Positions 40,953 through 49,974 of a stretch of DNA of 64,000 nt are shown here, piece by piece. The DNA lies in assembly GCF_900115495.1 (NCBI RefSeq), contig NZ_FOWR01000030.1, forward strand, positions 1 to 64,000. Direction: 5' to 3'. The translations under genes were made by a program, and so were the position numbers. The stretch is from Enterovibrio norvegicus DSM 15893. Its GTDB lineage: Bacteria; Pseudomonadota; Gammaproteobacteria; Enterobacterales; Vibrionaceae. The notes under the pieces are model-generated. The model had not been told where the DNA came from. It saw only the letters and a program-made list of their open reading frames with translations, and ran no database searches. How positions within the stretch are numbered: position 1 is the stretch's first letter; each line of letters begins with the position of its first letter.

Positions 40953-43900
40953 TCCGCTATTTCGCGCGGCATCCCACCGCGGCCAATTTGCTGATGCTTG
41001 CGTTGATCTTAATTGGCTTAACCTCATTACCTAAGCTCAAGCGGGAAACCTTCCCCGAGTTTGCTCCTCCCTTTATTCTCGCCAATGTCGTTTATCCCGG
41101 CGCGAGCCCTGAGCAAGTAGAACAAAACATTTGCTTGCTGATGGAAGAAGCCGTTGATGGGTTGTCGAACATCGAAGAAACACGCTGTGAAGCGTTAGAA
41201 GGTTCAGCTTCTTTGGTGGTGAAGCTCGATAAAACTGCCGATATCTCTCGCATGTTGGTGGATATTCAAACGCAGATCAATACGGTGAACAATTTCCCGA
41301 GCGACATTGAACCGCCTGTTGTCCGTGAGCTTGATTGGAATGAACCTGTCGTAGATGTCGCGATTGCTGCAGACACCGATTGGGTCGGGTTAAAAGCCTA
41401 TGCAGAGTCACTCAAACAAACCTTAAAGCAAGACTATGACGTGCCCTTGGTCAGCGTCGCGGGCTTTTCTGATCGTCAAATCCGCGTAGAAGTAAAAGAA
41501 AGTGCCGTGCGTCAGCTTGGTTTGAGCGTGTCAGACATTGCTGAGCAAATCAGTGCCCAAAACATCAACTTGCCGAGTGGTAACGTTGAACTTGCTGACA
41601 AAAGCTTGCTGATTCGCTTTGATGAAAGGCGCATTACCGCGAGCACCTTGGGGCGCGTGGTGGTGGCGGCAGATAGCCAAGGTGGTGTGATCCGATTGCA
41701 GGACATCGCCACGCTGACTGAACGCTTTGAGTTAGAGGAGCAACAAGTTTGGTTTGATGGAAAACCGTCTGCGCTGCTCAAAATCAGCAAAAACAAAGCC
41801 GACGATGCCCTGCGGATCAAAGCGCGGGTCGAGCAGTTTGTTAACGATCAGCAAGCCATTGCACCAAACGGCGTCACGTTAAACCTCACCAATGATTTTT
41901 CGTCACTGCTTTGGGATCGCCTCACCATGATGGTACGCAATGCCTGGCAGGGTATGCTCTTGGTGTTCGGTGTCATGTGGATGTTCTTCTCATTCAGATA
42001 CTCCTTCTGGGTTGCAGCAGGTTTGCCCGTGGCTTTCTTGGGCGGTTTCTTCTTGATGGCTCAATTGGGCTTATCGATAAACATCATGTCGCTGGTGGGG
42101 CTGTTGATGGCCATCGGTATCATGATGGATGATGCCATTGTGATATCGGAATCCATCGCCGCACACATCGATCGGGGACAGAAGCTTGAAGATGCCGTGG
42201 TCAATGGCGTAAAGAAAGTGATGCCCGGCGTGGTTTCTTCCTATCTCACCACCGTATGTATATTTGGGAGCCTGATATTCCTTCAAGGGGAAATGGGGGC
42301 CGTGCTTCGCGTCGTGCCCATGGTGCTGATTTTGGTGCTGACCTTGAGCTTGGTAGAAGCCTTCCTGATATTGCCGCATCACCTTCAGCATTCGTTATCA
42401 AAAGTGGGGGATCCCAAACCCGACTTGGCGTTTAAGCGTCGCTTCTTGGCGGCATTTGAACGATTTCGAGCAGGCACGCTCGCTACCTTAGTAACACGTG
42501 TTGTTGAATGGCGGTATGCCTTCGTTGGCGGCGTGATGGCGATGTTGTTGATCTCGTTTGCGCTTCTTGCGTCAGGTTCTGTCCGGTTTGTGGGTTTCCC
42601 TGAGCTGGATGGCGACATCGTGGAAGCGCGCATCATTTTGCCGCCGGGCTCGTCACTGTCGCAAACCGAAAAGGTGGTCGACACCTTAGTGGCCTCCGCG
42701 GTGCGCGTTGGGGATAGTATGAGTGAAGACAACGGCGAGAGTGAGCCTTTGATTTCGCACATTACTCAGCAATTTAACGCCAATGCCGATGCGGACGAAA
42801 GTGGGCCGCATATCGCGACCGTGCGGTTGGATTTGCTGAGTGCTGAAATTCGAAACACCTTGATTGATGACTTTGCCATTGCGTGGGAACAAGACATTGG
42901 TGTGTTGACCGAGCCGATTTCCTTGGTGATCAAGCAGCCAGCCATGGGGCCGGGTGGGCGAGATTTTGATATCCGATTGCAGCACGATAACTTGGATGAG
43001 CTGAAGCAAGCGTCTGTCGACATTCAGCAATTCATCGCGCAGTTTGAAGGTGTGTCCGGCGTGCTTGATGACATGCGTCCCGGCAAAGAAGAAGTCAAAA
43101 TCACATTGCGTCCAGGGTCCGAAGCCTTTGGTATCAATGGTCAAATGATTGCGCGTCAGCTTCGATCGGCATATTTCGGACAAACCGCGGATGAAATTCA
43201 GGTCGGCCCTGAAAGCATCGAAATTGATGTCAGGCTCGCCAAAGGGGATGCGAGCAGTTTACAAGGGTTGGCGAATTTTCCAATCGTGTTGGGCGATGGT
43301 AGCCAAGTGCCACTGTCGACCGTGGCTGAACTGAACTATCAACGTAACTATGTGCGCATTCAACGCATTGATGGCCTGCGCACATTGAGTGTGTATGGCG
43401 ATGTCATACAAAGTCAGGTCAGCATTGGCGATGTACTTGCACAGCTAAAAGTGGATGTAGTGCCTGAACTTGAAAAGCAGTACCCAGGGCTGAGAGTGCT
43501 GTTTGAAGGGCAAAGCCAAGACACGGCAGAAACGCAGCAATCGATGGCAGTAGGGTTTGCGATGGGGCTGTTCGGGATCTTCGTGATTTTGAGCTACCAA
43601 TTCCGTAGCTACTTAGAGCCATTTGTTGTTTTGCTGGCGATCCCACTGGCGCTAATCGGCGTGATCTGGGGGCATTGGATCCTTGGTCACCCATTGAGTA
43701 TGCCAAGCATGCTCGGATTTGTGTCGCTGGCAGGCGTGGTGGTCAATGACTCCATCTTGTTGGTGCAATACATTCGTCACCATCTTGATGAAGGTGAAGA
43801 CATCTACGATGCTGTTGTACGCGCCAGTCAGGAACGTTTCCGCGCCGTGTTCTTAACCTCGCTGACCACCGCTGCGGGTCTGTTACCGCTGATGTTGGAA

Positions 43901-44053
43901 ACCAGCCTCCAAGCCCAAGTGGTTAAACCGTTGGTGATTTCCATCGTGTTCGGTATTTTCGCCTCTACCATGCTCGTGCTGTTTATGATCCCTGCCGCTT
44001 ACGCGATCTTGGCGGATTTCGGCAAAGTGAAACGACACGCGCGCTTGGTTTAG
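40949..44053 (+). CDS. RND-family efflux pump, inner-membrane transporter
   Basis: 1034-residue proton-driven transporter of the AcrB/MexB superfamily (HAE class). The N-terminal helix FARHPTAANLLMLALILIGL is followed by large periplasmic porter loops in two halves. The proton-relay Asp pair is seen in GIMMDDAIVISES (TM4). The second-half motif VVNDSILLVQYIRHH corresponds to TM10. No outer-membrane channel gene is adjacent, so it probably shares a TolC-type partner encoded elsewhere. Substrate range cannot be read from the sequence. Confidence 0.94.
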   Translation: MIRYFARHPTAANLLMLALILIGLTSLPKLKRETFPEFAPPFILANVVYPGASPEQVEQNICLLMEEAVDGLSNIEETRCEALEGSASLVVKLDKTADISRMLVDIQTQINTVNNFPSDIEPPVVRELDWNEPVVDVAIAADTDWVGLKAYAESLKQTLKQDYDVPLVSVAGFSDRQIRVEVKESAVRQLGLSVSDIAEQISAQNINLPSGNVELADKSLLIRFDERRITASTLGRVVVAADSQGGVIRLQDIATLTERFELEEQQVWFDGKPSALLKISKNKADDALRIKARVEQFVNDQQAIAPNGVTLNLTNDFSSLLWDRLTMMVRNAWQGMLLVFGVMWMFFSFRYSFWVAAGLPVAFLGGFFLMAQLGLSINIMSLVGLLMAIGIMMDDAIVISESIAAHIDRGQKLEDAVVNGVKKVMPGVVSSYLTTVCIFGSLIFLQGEMGAVLRVVPMVLILVLTLSLVEAFLILPHHLQHSLSKVGDPKPDLAFKRRFLAAFERFRAGTLATLVTRVVEWRYAFVGGVMAMLLISFALLASGSVRFVGFPELDGDIVEARIILPPGSSLSQTEKVVDTLVASAVRVGDSMSEDNGESEPLISHITQQFNANADADESGPHIATVRLDLLSAEIRNTLIDDFAIAWEQDIGVLTEPISLVIKQPAMGPGGRDFDIRLQHDNLDELKQASVDIQQFIAQFEGVSGVLDDMRPGKEEVKITLRPGSEAFGINGQMIARQLRSAYFGQTADEIQVGPESIEIDVRLAKGDASSLQGLANFPIVLGDGSQVPLSTVAELNYQRNYVRIQRIDGLRTLSVYGDVIQSQVSIGDVLAQLKVDVVPELEKQYPGLRVLFEGQSQDTAETQQSMAVGFAMGLFGIFVILSYQFRSYLEPFVVLLAIPLALIGVIWGHWILGHPLSMPSMLGFVSLAGVVVNDSILLVQYIRHHLDEGEDIYDAVVRASQERFRAVFLTSLTTAAGLLPLMLETSLQAQVVKPLVISIVFGIFASTMLVLFMIPAAYAILADFGKVKRHARLV

Positions 44054-44106
44054 AAAGCCTGGGTGAGGTTAGAGGGGCGAGAGGCGAGATTTGAGTCTCG
44101 AGTTTC

Positions 44107-44166
44107 GAGAAAAGAGAATAGAGATAAGAGCTAGGCTTTTTTCTCTTTTCTCTTTTCTCTTTTCTC
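44107..44166. repeat. Long purine/pyrimidine hairpin after the RND operon
   Basis: A purine arm (44107-44130, made of GAGAAAAGAG-type units) can pair with a pyrimidine arm (44143-44166, CTCTTTT repeated) over a 12-base loop: 22 of 24 pairs, with two T-T mismatches. Outside it, GAGGGGCGAGAGGCGAG (44072-44088) faces CTCGTCTCTCGTCTCTCG further on. It could act as a terminator for the efflux operon, but the composition is that of a dispersed low-complexity repeat, and no protein is encoded. Confidence 0.7.
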
Positions 44167-44292
44167 TATTCTCGCACCTCGTCTCTCGTCTCTCGATCTT
44201 AAATTTCATCAAGACGTCTGCAAAGCGTCACAGGACTGTCATTCCTCCCTTCTACGCTGACTTTGTAACATCAATAAATGTGGAGTTGATGC

Positions 44293-44811
44293 ATGCGAAG
44301 TCTTGGCACGATTCAACGGGTTGATCAGGCAGTATCAACCCTATGTTTAAGTCACCGATTCAGCCCATCAGTGGCCCGCGTATCGCGTTGGGTCTCAAAG
44401 AGTGGGGATGGACATTTCTATCTCGCGATTGGTCTATTGCTCGCCTGTAGTGGCGGCGAGAACGGCCTTACCTTTTTACTCTGTGGGTTGTTGGCGTTTG
44501 CCTTCGAGTTACCCATCTATATCTCTTTGAAGCGTTGTTTTCGCCGAGCGAGACCCACGCACCTGCCTGCCTTTGTTACCCCTTCTGATCTCTACAGCAT
44601 GCCCTCTGGGCACACCGCGGCAGCCTTTCTTATGGCGATGTTGCTGAGCCATTTTTACCCTGAGATGGAAACACTTTATTGGAGTTGGGCGGCAGCGATC
44701 GGTTTGTCGCGTGTGTTATTAGGTGTGCACTTCATTACTGATGTATTGGCTGGCGCAGCACTTGGCATTGGGGTGGCGAGTTACGCGCTGACCTTTTCGT
44801 TTCCACTTTGA
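44293..44811 (+). CDS. PAP2 family phosphatase
   Basis: 172-residue membrane phosphatase of the PAP2/acid phosphatase superfamily, with several helices. All three motifs are intact: K80-x6-R87P88 (KRCFRRARP), PSGH at 104-107, and S139R-x5-H146-x3-D150 (SRVLLGVHFITD). Likely substrates are phosphatidate, phosphatidylglycerol phosphate or undecaprenyl diphosphate; the sequence does not decide. The ATG at 44293 follows GGAG. A glycosyltransferase gene starts 23 bases after it, suggesting a shared envelope function. Confidence 0.9.
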   Translation: MRSLGTIQRVDQAVSTLCLSHRFSPSVARVSRWVSKSGDGHFYLAIGLLLACSGGENGLTFLLCGLLAFAFELPIYISLKRCFRRARPTHLPAFVTPSDLYSMPSGHTAAAFLMAMLLSHFYPEMETLYWSWAAAIGLSRVLLGVHFITDVLAGAALGIGVASYALTFSFPL

Positions 44812-44834
44812 ATGCAACAAAAGAGAGTGAACAA

Positions 44835-45971
44835 ATGAAGATCCTTTATGGTGTTCAAGGCACAGGTAACGGACATATATCTCGTGCGCGTGCGATGGCA
44901 GCAGCGTTTGTAAAAATCCCCAATGTGAAGGTGCAGTATTTGTTTTCAGGTCGGCCTGAAGCGAATTACTTCGACATGGCGGCGTTTGGTGATTACCTCG
45001 TCAGGCGCGGGTTAACCTTTGTAAGCCATGAGGGCAAAGTGGATTTGCTCAAAACGGCGCAGAGCAACAACGTCTGGCAGTTTTTGCTCGATGTGCGCCA
45101 ACTTGATGTGTCGGCCTACGATCTTGTTATTTCTGATTTTGAGCCGGTTTCCGCTCACGCTGCAAAACGCCAAGGCGTGCCGTCTTTGTCGATCAGTCAT
45201 CAGTCTGCATTTACCTACGATGTGCCAATCTACGGGCAAGGTCTGTTCGATAAGTTTGTCATGCGCCATTTCGCGCCAACAGAGCGTAAAATCGGTTTGC
45301 ACTGGTATCACTTCAATCAGCCGATCCTGCCGCCGATCATTGACTTACCTGATGTCGAATCGTCCCGTTCAGGCCCGATTTTGACGTATTTACCGTTTGA
45401 AAAATTAGAGGACGTGGTTGCTACGCTGCAACATTTCTCCCATTCCTTTATCTGTTTCCACCCTGAGTGTAAATCGGCAAACCGACAAGGTAACGTGGAT
45501 GTTCGGCCATTGAGTAAGCACGAATTTCATGAGGCATTGATGCAGTGCGATGGTGTGATTGCTAATGGTGGGTTTGAGCTGCCGTCAGAAGTGTTGTCAC
45601 TGGGTAAAAAGTTATTACTCAAGCCGCTAAGCGGGCAGTTCGAGCAGCAAAGTAACGTTGCCACCTTGGATATGCTTGGCTTAGCCAGTGCGATGAATAC
45701 CTTGGATATTGATGTGATTCGCCGATGGCTAACGAAAACGGACAGCAGTAAAGTCGTGTATCCCGATGTGGCGAGCGCGTTAGCAAAATGGCTTGCTGAA
45801 GGTGATATGGAAACATTGCCTGCACTTAGAGAACACCTTTGGTCTCAAGTCATCTTTCCTGAACATGTCACCGATTTATTGTCAGATTTTTGGCCAAGTC
45901 AGCAACGAAAACGCGCCATGTTCAGTCTGCAACTGTCTGCGATTGCAAATAAAAAAGCACGGCAATATTGA
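44835..45971 (+). CDS. MJ1255/VC2487-family glycosyltransferase
   Basis: 378-residue cytoplasmic glycosyltransferase-like protein. The N-terminal glycine motif MKILYGVQGTGNGHISRARA and the C-terminal nucleotide-sugar region GVIANGGFELPSEVLSLGKK (in short runs) are those of the MJ1255/VC2487 family, related to MurG/GT28-type folds. Start chosen at 44835 after AAAGAGAG; the upstream TTG overlaps the PAP2 stop. Acceptor and sugar are unknown. The neighbouring order (PAP2, this gene, leuO) matches what I recall for V. cholerae VC2486-VC2485. Confidence 0.85.
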   Translation: MKILYGVQGTGNGHISRARAMAAAFVKIPNVKVQYLFSGRPEANYFDMAAFGDYLVRRGLTFVSHEGKVDLLKTAQSNNVWQFLLDVRQLDVSAYDLVISDFEPVSAHAAKRQGVPSLSISHQSAFTYDVPIYGQGLFDKFVMRHFAPTERKIGLHWYHFNQPILPPIIDLPDVESSRSGPILTYLPFEKLEDVVATLQHFSHSFICFHPECKSANRQGNVDVRPLSKHEFHEALMQCDGVIANGGFELPSEVLSLGKKLLLKPLSGQFEQQSNVATLDMLGLASAMNTLDIDVIRRWLTKTDSSKVVYPDVASALAKWLAEGDMETLPALREHLWSQVIFPEHVTDLLSDFWPSQQRKRAMFSLQLSAIANKKARQY

Positions 45972-46321
45972 TTAGACGAATAGATGTGCAACATGTCATT
46001 ATGGCTCATTTTTTAGATCTAACCATTTGTTATTGAATGTTTTTGTGTGGATGTTTTTAGGTTTTTCAGTGGGTCATATACACAAGGTTTTATAACGATT
46101 TACTGGGGTCGTATCATCAACGTATGTTACTAAATTGGAGTCTTGGTCAACTGTTGTTCAGTTTGCGAATTTATACTGCACGTTCATCAAGGTAACGAGT
46201 GATTGACGTTTATTTGAAGCACTGTCTTGCCGCGACATTGAACACAACTTCTTCGGCAAGAAGTTGCACGCAAACGAACGGATAGAACGTTTTACACTTT
46301 GCTACTCCTCAAGGTTTAGAT
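45972..46321 (+). promoter_or_regulatory. leuO upstream region with two alternative hairpins
   Basis: 350 AT-rich bases. Just before leuO two mutually exclusive stems can form: CAACTTCTT/AAGAAGTTG (46245-46266, 9 bp, CGGC loop) and TCTTGCCG/CGGCAAGA (46225-46261, 8 bp). They share the segment 46254-46261. No U-run follows, so an intrinsic attenuator is unlikely; control of translation or RNA stability is possible. No leader peptide was found. Confidence 0.5.
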
Positions 46322-47269
46322 ATGACACAAAAAGAGTTGGTAAACACTTCGGACAACCGTACAGATACAACACTGCGTAGTGTGGATCTGAATCTCATCA
46401 CTGTGTTTGACGCTGTGATGCAAGAGCAAAACATTACTCGCGCAGCACAAAATTTAGGTATGTCACAACCAGCGGTAAGTAACGCGGTATCACGTCTTAA
46501 AGTGATGTTTAACGATGAACTTTTCGTGCGAAATGGCCGTGGTATCAAACCAACACAACGTGCACGCCAACTGTTCGGTCCTATTCGCCAAGCGATTCAA
46601 TTGATCAAAAACGAATTGCCGACGTCCGTTTTTTTACCTGAGACAAGTGTACGCACCTTCAAGCTGGCCATTTGCAGTCCGTCAGACATGCGTTTTGCGC
46701 CACAAATCTTGAACACCATCAGCGCCATTGCGCCGAACGTACAAGTGCAAGTTGAAACCGAGTTTGATCGTGATGTGGCGCGTAAGCTGCGTTATCAAGA
46801 AATCGACTTCGTGATTGATTACATGCACTTTGGCGAAGCGGGCTTCAGCAGTACTGAAATGTTCAATGATGAGTTGGTGGTGGTGGCAAACCAATCCCAC
46901 CCTCGCTTGGGCGGTACGATTACCTCGAAAGAGCTGCAAAGTGAATCTCACGCTGTGTTGAAGCGTAACGGTGAGATGCAAGGGTATGCCGAAGCGTTAT
47001 ATCGCGACGGTCGCTACCGCGAAGCTTACCAAGGCGTAAGCTTGAGCAACATTCTTTACGTTGTGAGCCAATCAGAATTGATTGCGGTCGCACCACGTTG
47101 GATGATCGAAACCGGTCACCATCGCGATAACCTCAAAATGTTGCCGCTGCCACAAGACAATAATCGCATCAGCGGTTACTTGAGCTGGCATGCATCTGCT
47201 GAAAAAGACAAAGGCCACCTCTGGATGCGTGACCAATTGTTGTCGATTTGTGGCAACTCTTTAGCGTAA
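46322..47269 (+). CDS. leuO: LysR-type regulator LeuO
   Basis: Global LysR-family regulator, an H-NS antagonist in enterics and a ToxR-linked regulator in Vibrio. 315 residues. The winged helix is at about 25-85 (NITRAAQNLGMSQPAVSNAVSRLK) and the effector-binding domain fills the rest, with the LeuO-type segment DFVIDYMHFGEAGF. It sits between the glycosyltransferase and the acyl-CoA ligase, near ilvIH. In E. coli it lies between leuABCD and ilvIH; here efflux and envelope genes separate it from leu. Ends in a clear terminator. Confidence 0.95.
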   Translation: MTQKELVNTSDNRTDTTLRSVDLNLITVFDAVMQEQNITRAAQNLGMSQPAVSNAVSRLKVMFNDELFVRNGRGIKPTQRARQLFGPIRQAIQLIKNELPTSVFLPETSVRTFKLAICSPSDMRFAPQILNTISAIAPNVQVQVETEFDRDVARKLRYQEIDFVIDYMHFGEAGFSSTEMFNDELVVVANQSHPRLGGTITSKELQSESHAVLKRNGEMQGYAEALYRDGRYREAYQGVSLSNILYVVSQSELIAVAPRWMIETGHHRDNLKMLPLPQDNNRISGYLSWHASAEKDKGHLWMRDQLLSICGNSLA

Positions 47270-47285
47270 CGTTTACGCATGTATT

Positions 47286-47311
47286 AAAAAGCCAGCACAC
47301 GCTGGCTTTTT
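47286..47311 (+). terminator. Terminator after leuO
   Basis: An 11-bp stem AAAAAGCCAGC/GCTGGCTTTTT with an ACAC loop and T-run, 17 bases after the leuO stop. Confidence 0.95.
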
Positions 47312-47563
47312 TTGTATCTGGCGCTTTTTACAGATATAGATTGTTACACTTTTCCATGATTTGAGAGAACAGGTGTACTCTCAAATGAACGCTGTTCAGC
47401 AGAACAATCGTTCGATTTTTAGGCATTATTAAGCGGCTTTTGCTTGTATTTACGAGGTGAAGCATTACACTGCCTGAAAGTTTGAGCTAACACTTGTAAG
47501 CTCATTTTAAGCGAGCCCCCACTTTGCATTCTTGGGGCGATTGATGTGCTGAGAGAGAATTGA

Positions 47564-49360
47564 ATGGCGCTGAAGTTTCATATCGTGAACCGTATCCGTG
47601 AGCAAGTTATCGCTCAAGGTGAAAAGACCGCACTCCGTTTCCAGACCGAAAAGGGCTGGGGCGACATTAGCTGGCGTCAGTTTGGCGTAGATATTGATGC
47701 GATCTCCCGTGCTCTGCTTGTATCAGGGCTAGCGGTTCAGGACAGAGTGGGTATCTTTGCGAACAACTGTGCAGAGTGGACCATTGCAGATATGGGGGCA
47801 CTACAAATCCGTTGTGTGCCTGTGCCTATTTACCCGACAAACACCCCAGACCAAACCGCTTACATCCTAAAAGATGCAGGCGCGCGTATCTTATTTGTGG
47901 GTGACCAAACTCATGCCGACGCGGCAATGTCGATTTCAGAACAGTGCCCTGCGCTTGAGCACATCGTTAGCTTCAACGAGAACGTTGATTTTGCAGGTCA
48001 CCCAATGGGAATGAACTGGAAAGCGTTCATCGCCTTGGGCAATGACAATGTTGAGCAGGAAATGCAGACACGCATTGCTGATGCGTCAATGGATGATCTA
48101 ACGACCCTGATTTACACCTCTGGCACCACGGGCGAGCCAAAGGGCGTAATGTTGGATTACGCAAACTTTGCCGCGCAGCTTGAAAGTCATGATCAAGTGC
48201 TTTCTATTAGCGAAAACGAAGTATCGTTGGCGTTTTTGCCACTGTCACACGTGTTTGAACGCTGCTGGACGCTGTTTGTACTGCACAACGGTGCGACCAA
48301 CTGTTACTTATCGAACACCCATGCGGTGCGTGACGCGCTGCAAGAAGTGAAGCCTACCGTCATGTGTGCGGTTCCACGCTTCTACGAGAAAATTTACAGC
48401 GCCGTACACGAGAAAGTGGCGTCGGCGAGCCCTGTGAAAAAATGCATGTTCCGCGCCGCAGTGGCGATCGGCAACAAAATGTCTGAAACCTTACAGCAAG
48501 GCAAAAAGCCATCAGCGATGCTTCAAGCAAGCTACAAAATGGCGGACAAACTGGTATTGAGCAAACTGCGTCAATTACTGGGTTGTCAGATTAAAATGAT
48601 GCCGTGTGGCGGCGCGAAACTTGAGCCAGCGATTGGCCGTTTCTTCCATGCCATCGGTATTAACGTCAAACTGGGTTACGGCATGACCGAAACCACCGCG
48701 ACCGTATCGTGCTGGGACAGCGCTACGTTCGACCCAGATTCAATCGGTCTTGCGATGCCAAGTGCACAGGTAAAGATTGGTCAAAATAACGAAATTCTTG
48801 TGCGTGGCCCAATGGTTATGCGCGGCTATTTCAACAAGCCAAAAGAAACGGAAGAAACCTTCACCGAAGATGGCTTCCTAAAAACTGGCGATGCGGGACA
48901 CATTGATGCAGCAGGTAACCTGTTCATTACCGACCGTATTAAAGAACTGATGAAAACCTCTGGCGGTAAATACATCGCACCACAGGTTATCGAAGGTAAG
49001 CTAGGTAAAGATCACTTCATTGAGCAAATTGCCGTGGTCGCAGATGCACGCCACTTCGTGTCTGCCTTGGTAGTGCCTTGCTTCGAATCGTTGGAAGGTT
49101 GGGCGAAAGAGCTAAACATCAAATATCACGACCGTATGGAATTGATAAAACACAGTGACGTGGTCGAGATGTTTGAAGCGCGCATTGCCGAGCTACAAAA
49201 AGAGTTAGCGAAATTTGAACAAGTGAAAAAATTCACCTTGTTGCCGAGCGAGTTCTCCATGGCGCACGGCGAGCTAACGCCAACGCTGAAATTACGCCGT
49301 AAAGTGATTCTGGAACGCTATAAAAAGCAAATTGAATCAATGTATAAGAAGCATTCTTAA
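47564..49360 (+). CDS. Long-chain acyl-CoA synthetase (AMP-binding, FadD15-like)
   Basis: 598-residue ATP-dependent acid-CoA ligase of the ANL superfamily, cytoplasmic or membrane-associated. Motifs: the P-loop LIYTSGTTGEPKGVML, GYGMTETTATVS (A5), LKTGDAGHID (A7) and TDRIKELMKTSGGKYIAPQ (A8). The C-terminal catalytic lysine (in LTPTLKLRRK) is present. Length and architecture match eukaryotic-type long-chain ligases rather than E. coli FadD. It has its own promoter space and a 15-bp terminator. The position beside leuO corresponds to VC2484 in V. cholerae, from memory. Confidence 0.93.
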   Translation: MALKFHIVNRIREQVIAQGEKTALRFQTEKGWGDISWRQFGVDIDAISRALLVSGLAVQDRVGIFANNCAEWTIADMGALQIRCVPVPIYPTNTPDQTAYILKDAGARILFVGDQTHADAAMSISEQCPALEHIVSFNENVDFAGHPMGMNWKAFIALGNDNVEQEMQTRIADASMDDLTTLIYTSGTTGEPKGVMLDYANFAAQLESHDQVLSISENEVSLAFLPLSHVFERCWTLFVLHNGATNCYLSNTHAVRDALQEVKPTVMCAVPRFYEKIYSAVHEKVASASPVKKCMFRAAVAIGNKMSETLQQGKKPSAMLQASYKMADKLVLSKLRQLLGCQIKMMPCGGAKLEPAIGRFFHAIGINVKLGYGMTETTATVSCWDSATFDPDSIGLAMPSAQVKIGQNNEILVRGPMVMRGYFNKPKETEETFTEDGFLKTGDAGHIDAAGNLFITDRIKELMKTSGGKYIAPQVIEGKLGKDHFIEQIAVVADARHFVSALVVPCFESLEGWAKELNIKYHDRMELIKHSDVVEMFEARIAELQKELAKFEQVKKFTLLPSEFSMAHGELTPTLKLRRKVILERYKKQIESMYKKHS

Positions 49361-49974
49361 CCGGTATTACGACGCAGATTTCAGCAACATACACAAAAGA
49401 ACGCAGAGGTTTCTACCTCTGCGTTCTTTTATGTTTTGGGTTTGATGAAATATAAATTAACGCGTGGCATGAAGTGATATCAGCAGGCTGTTTGTGAGGT
49501 TTCTTATGTGTCTCAAAAATGATATCTAAATCTAGAAATTTCACTTTCCTCCCAATCTAGCCAGATTTTCGTCCCAACGCAGCAAAAAAAGCCCTTTCAG
49601 TACGCTGTATTTTCACTTCTGATAAACAGTAAATCTCGTTTAGATTTTATTTTGTAGTTTTTGATTCTGCACTGGCGAGGCTTTGTAGAGTCTTTGGTGA
49701 TGAAAACGTAATCAGATAGAGTTTTCATGTAAATATTGGTTATCCAATAGACAGATTTGCTAACAAAGCGTTAAAGTTGGGGTTGCTTGGATGGCCTCAA
49801 AACACCGCTGTTTGGCGTGTTTTATCAGAGGATTCAAGCAGTGCTGTTTTGATTCTTGTTACGACCGGAATCAAAGGCATAGCTGGCATGGATGGCAGCA
49901 GTTAAGACGTCACGTTGGCATCCATCACTAGGCTACAAATAAGTCCTAATACTATGCATACATGGAGGCATATA
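49361..49974. other. Long ilvIH upstream region
   Basis: 614 bases without a gene. Contains the preceding terminator (49395-49430) and, 150 bases before ilvI, the hairpin AAAACAC...GTGTTTT (49799-49823) with a GC inner pair and one bulge. AT-rich spacing of this size before ilvIH is typical of Lrp-controlled promoters in E. coli. No leucine/valine/isoleucine-rich leader peptide was found, so classical attenuation is not supported. Confidence 0.55.
49395..49430 (+). terminator. Terminator after the acyl-CoA synthetase gene
   Basis: A perfect 15-bp stem AAAAGAACGCAGAGG/CCTCTGCGTTCTTTT with a 6-nt loop. Confidence 0.93.

Noticed and set aside
44091..44324. 77-codon ORF rich in Phe, Leu, Ser
   Set aside because: Translation of the purine/pyrimidine repeat tract; composition is an artefact of low-complexity DNA.
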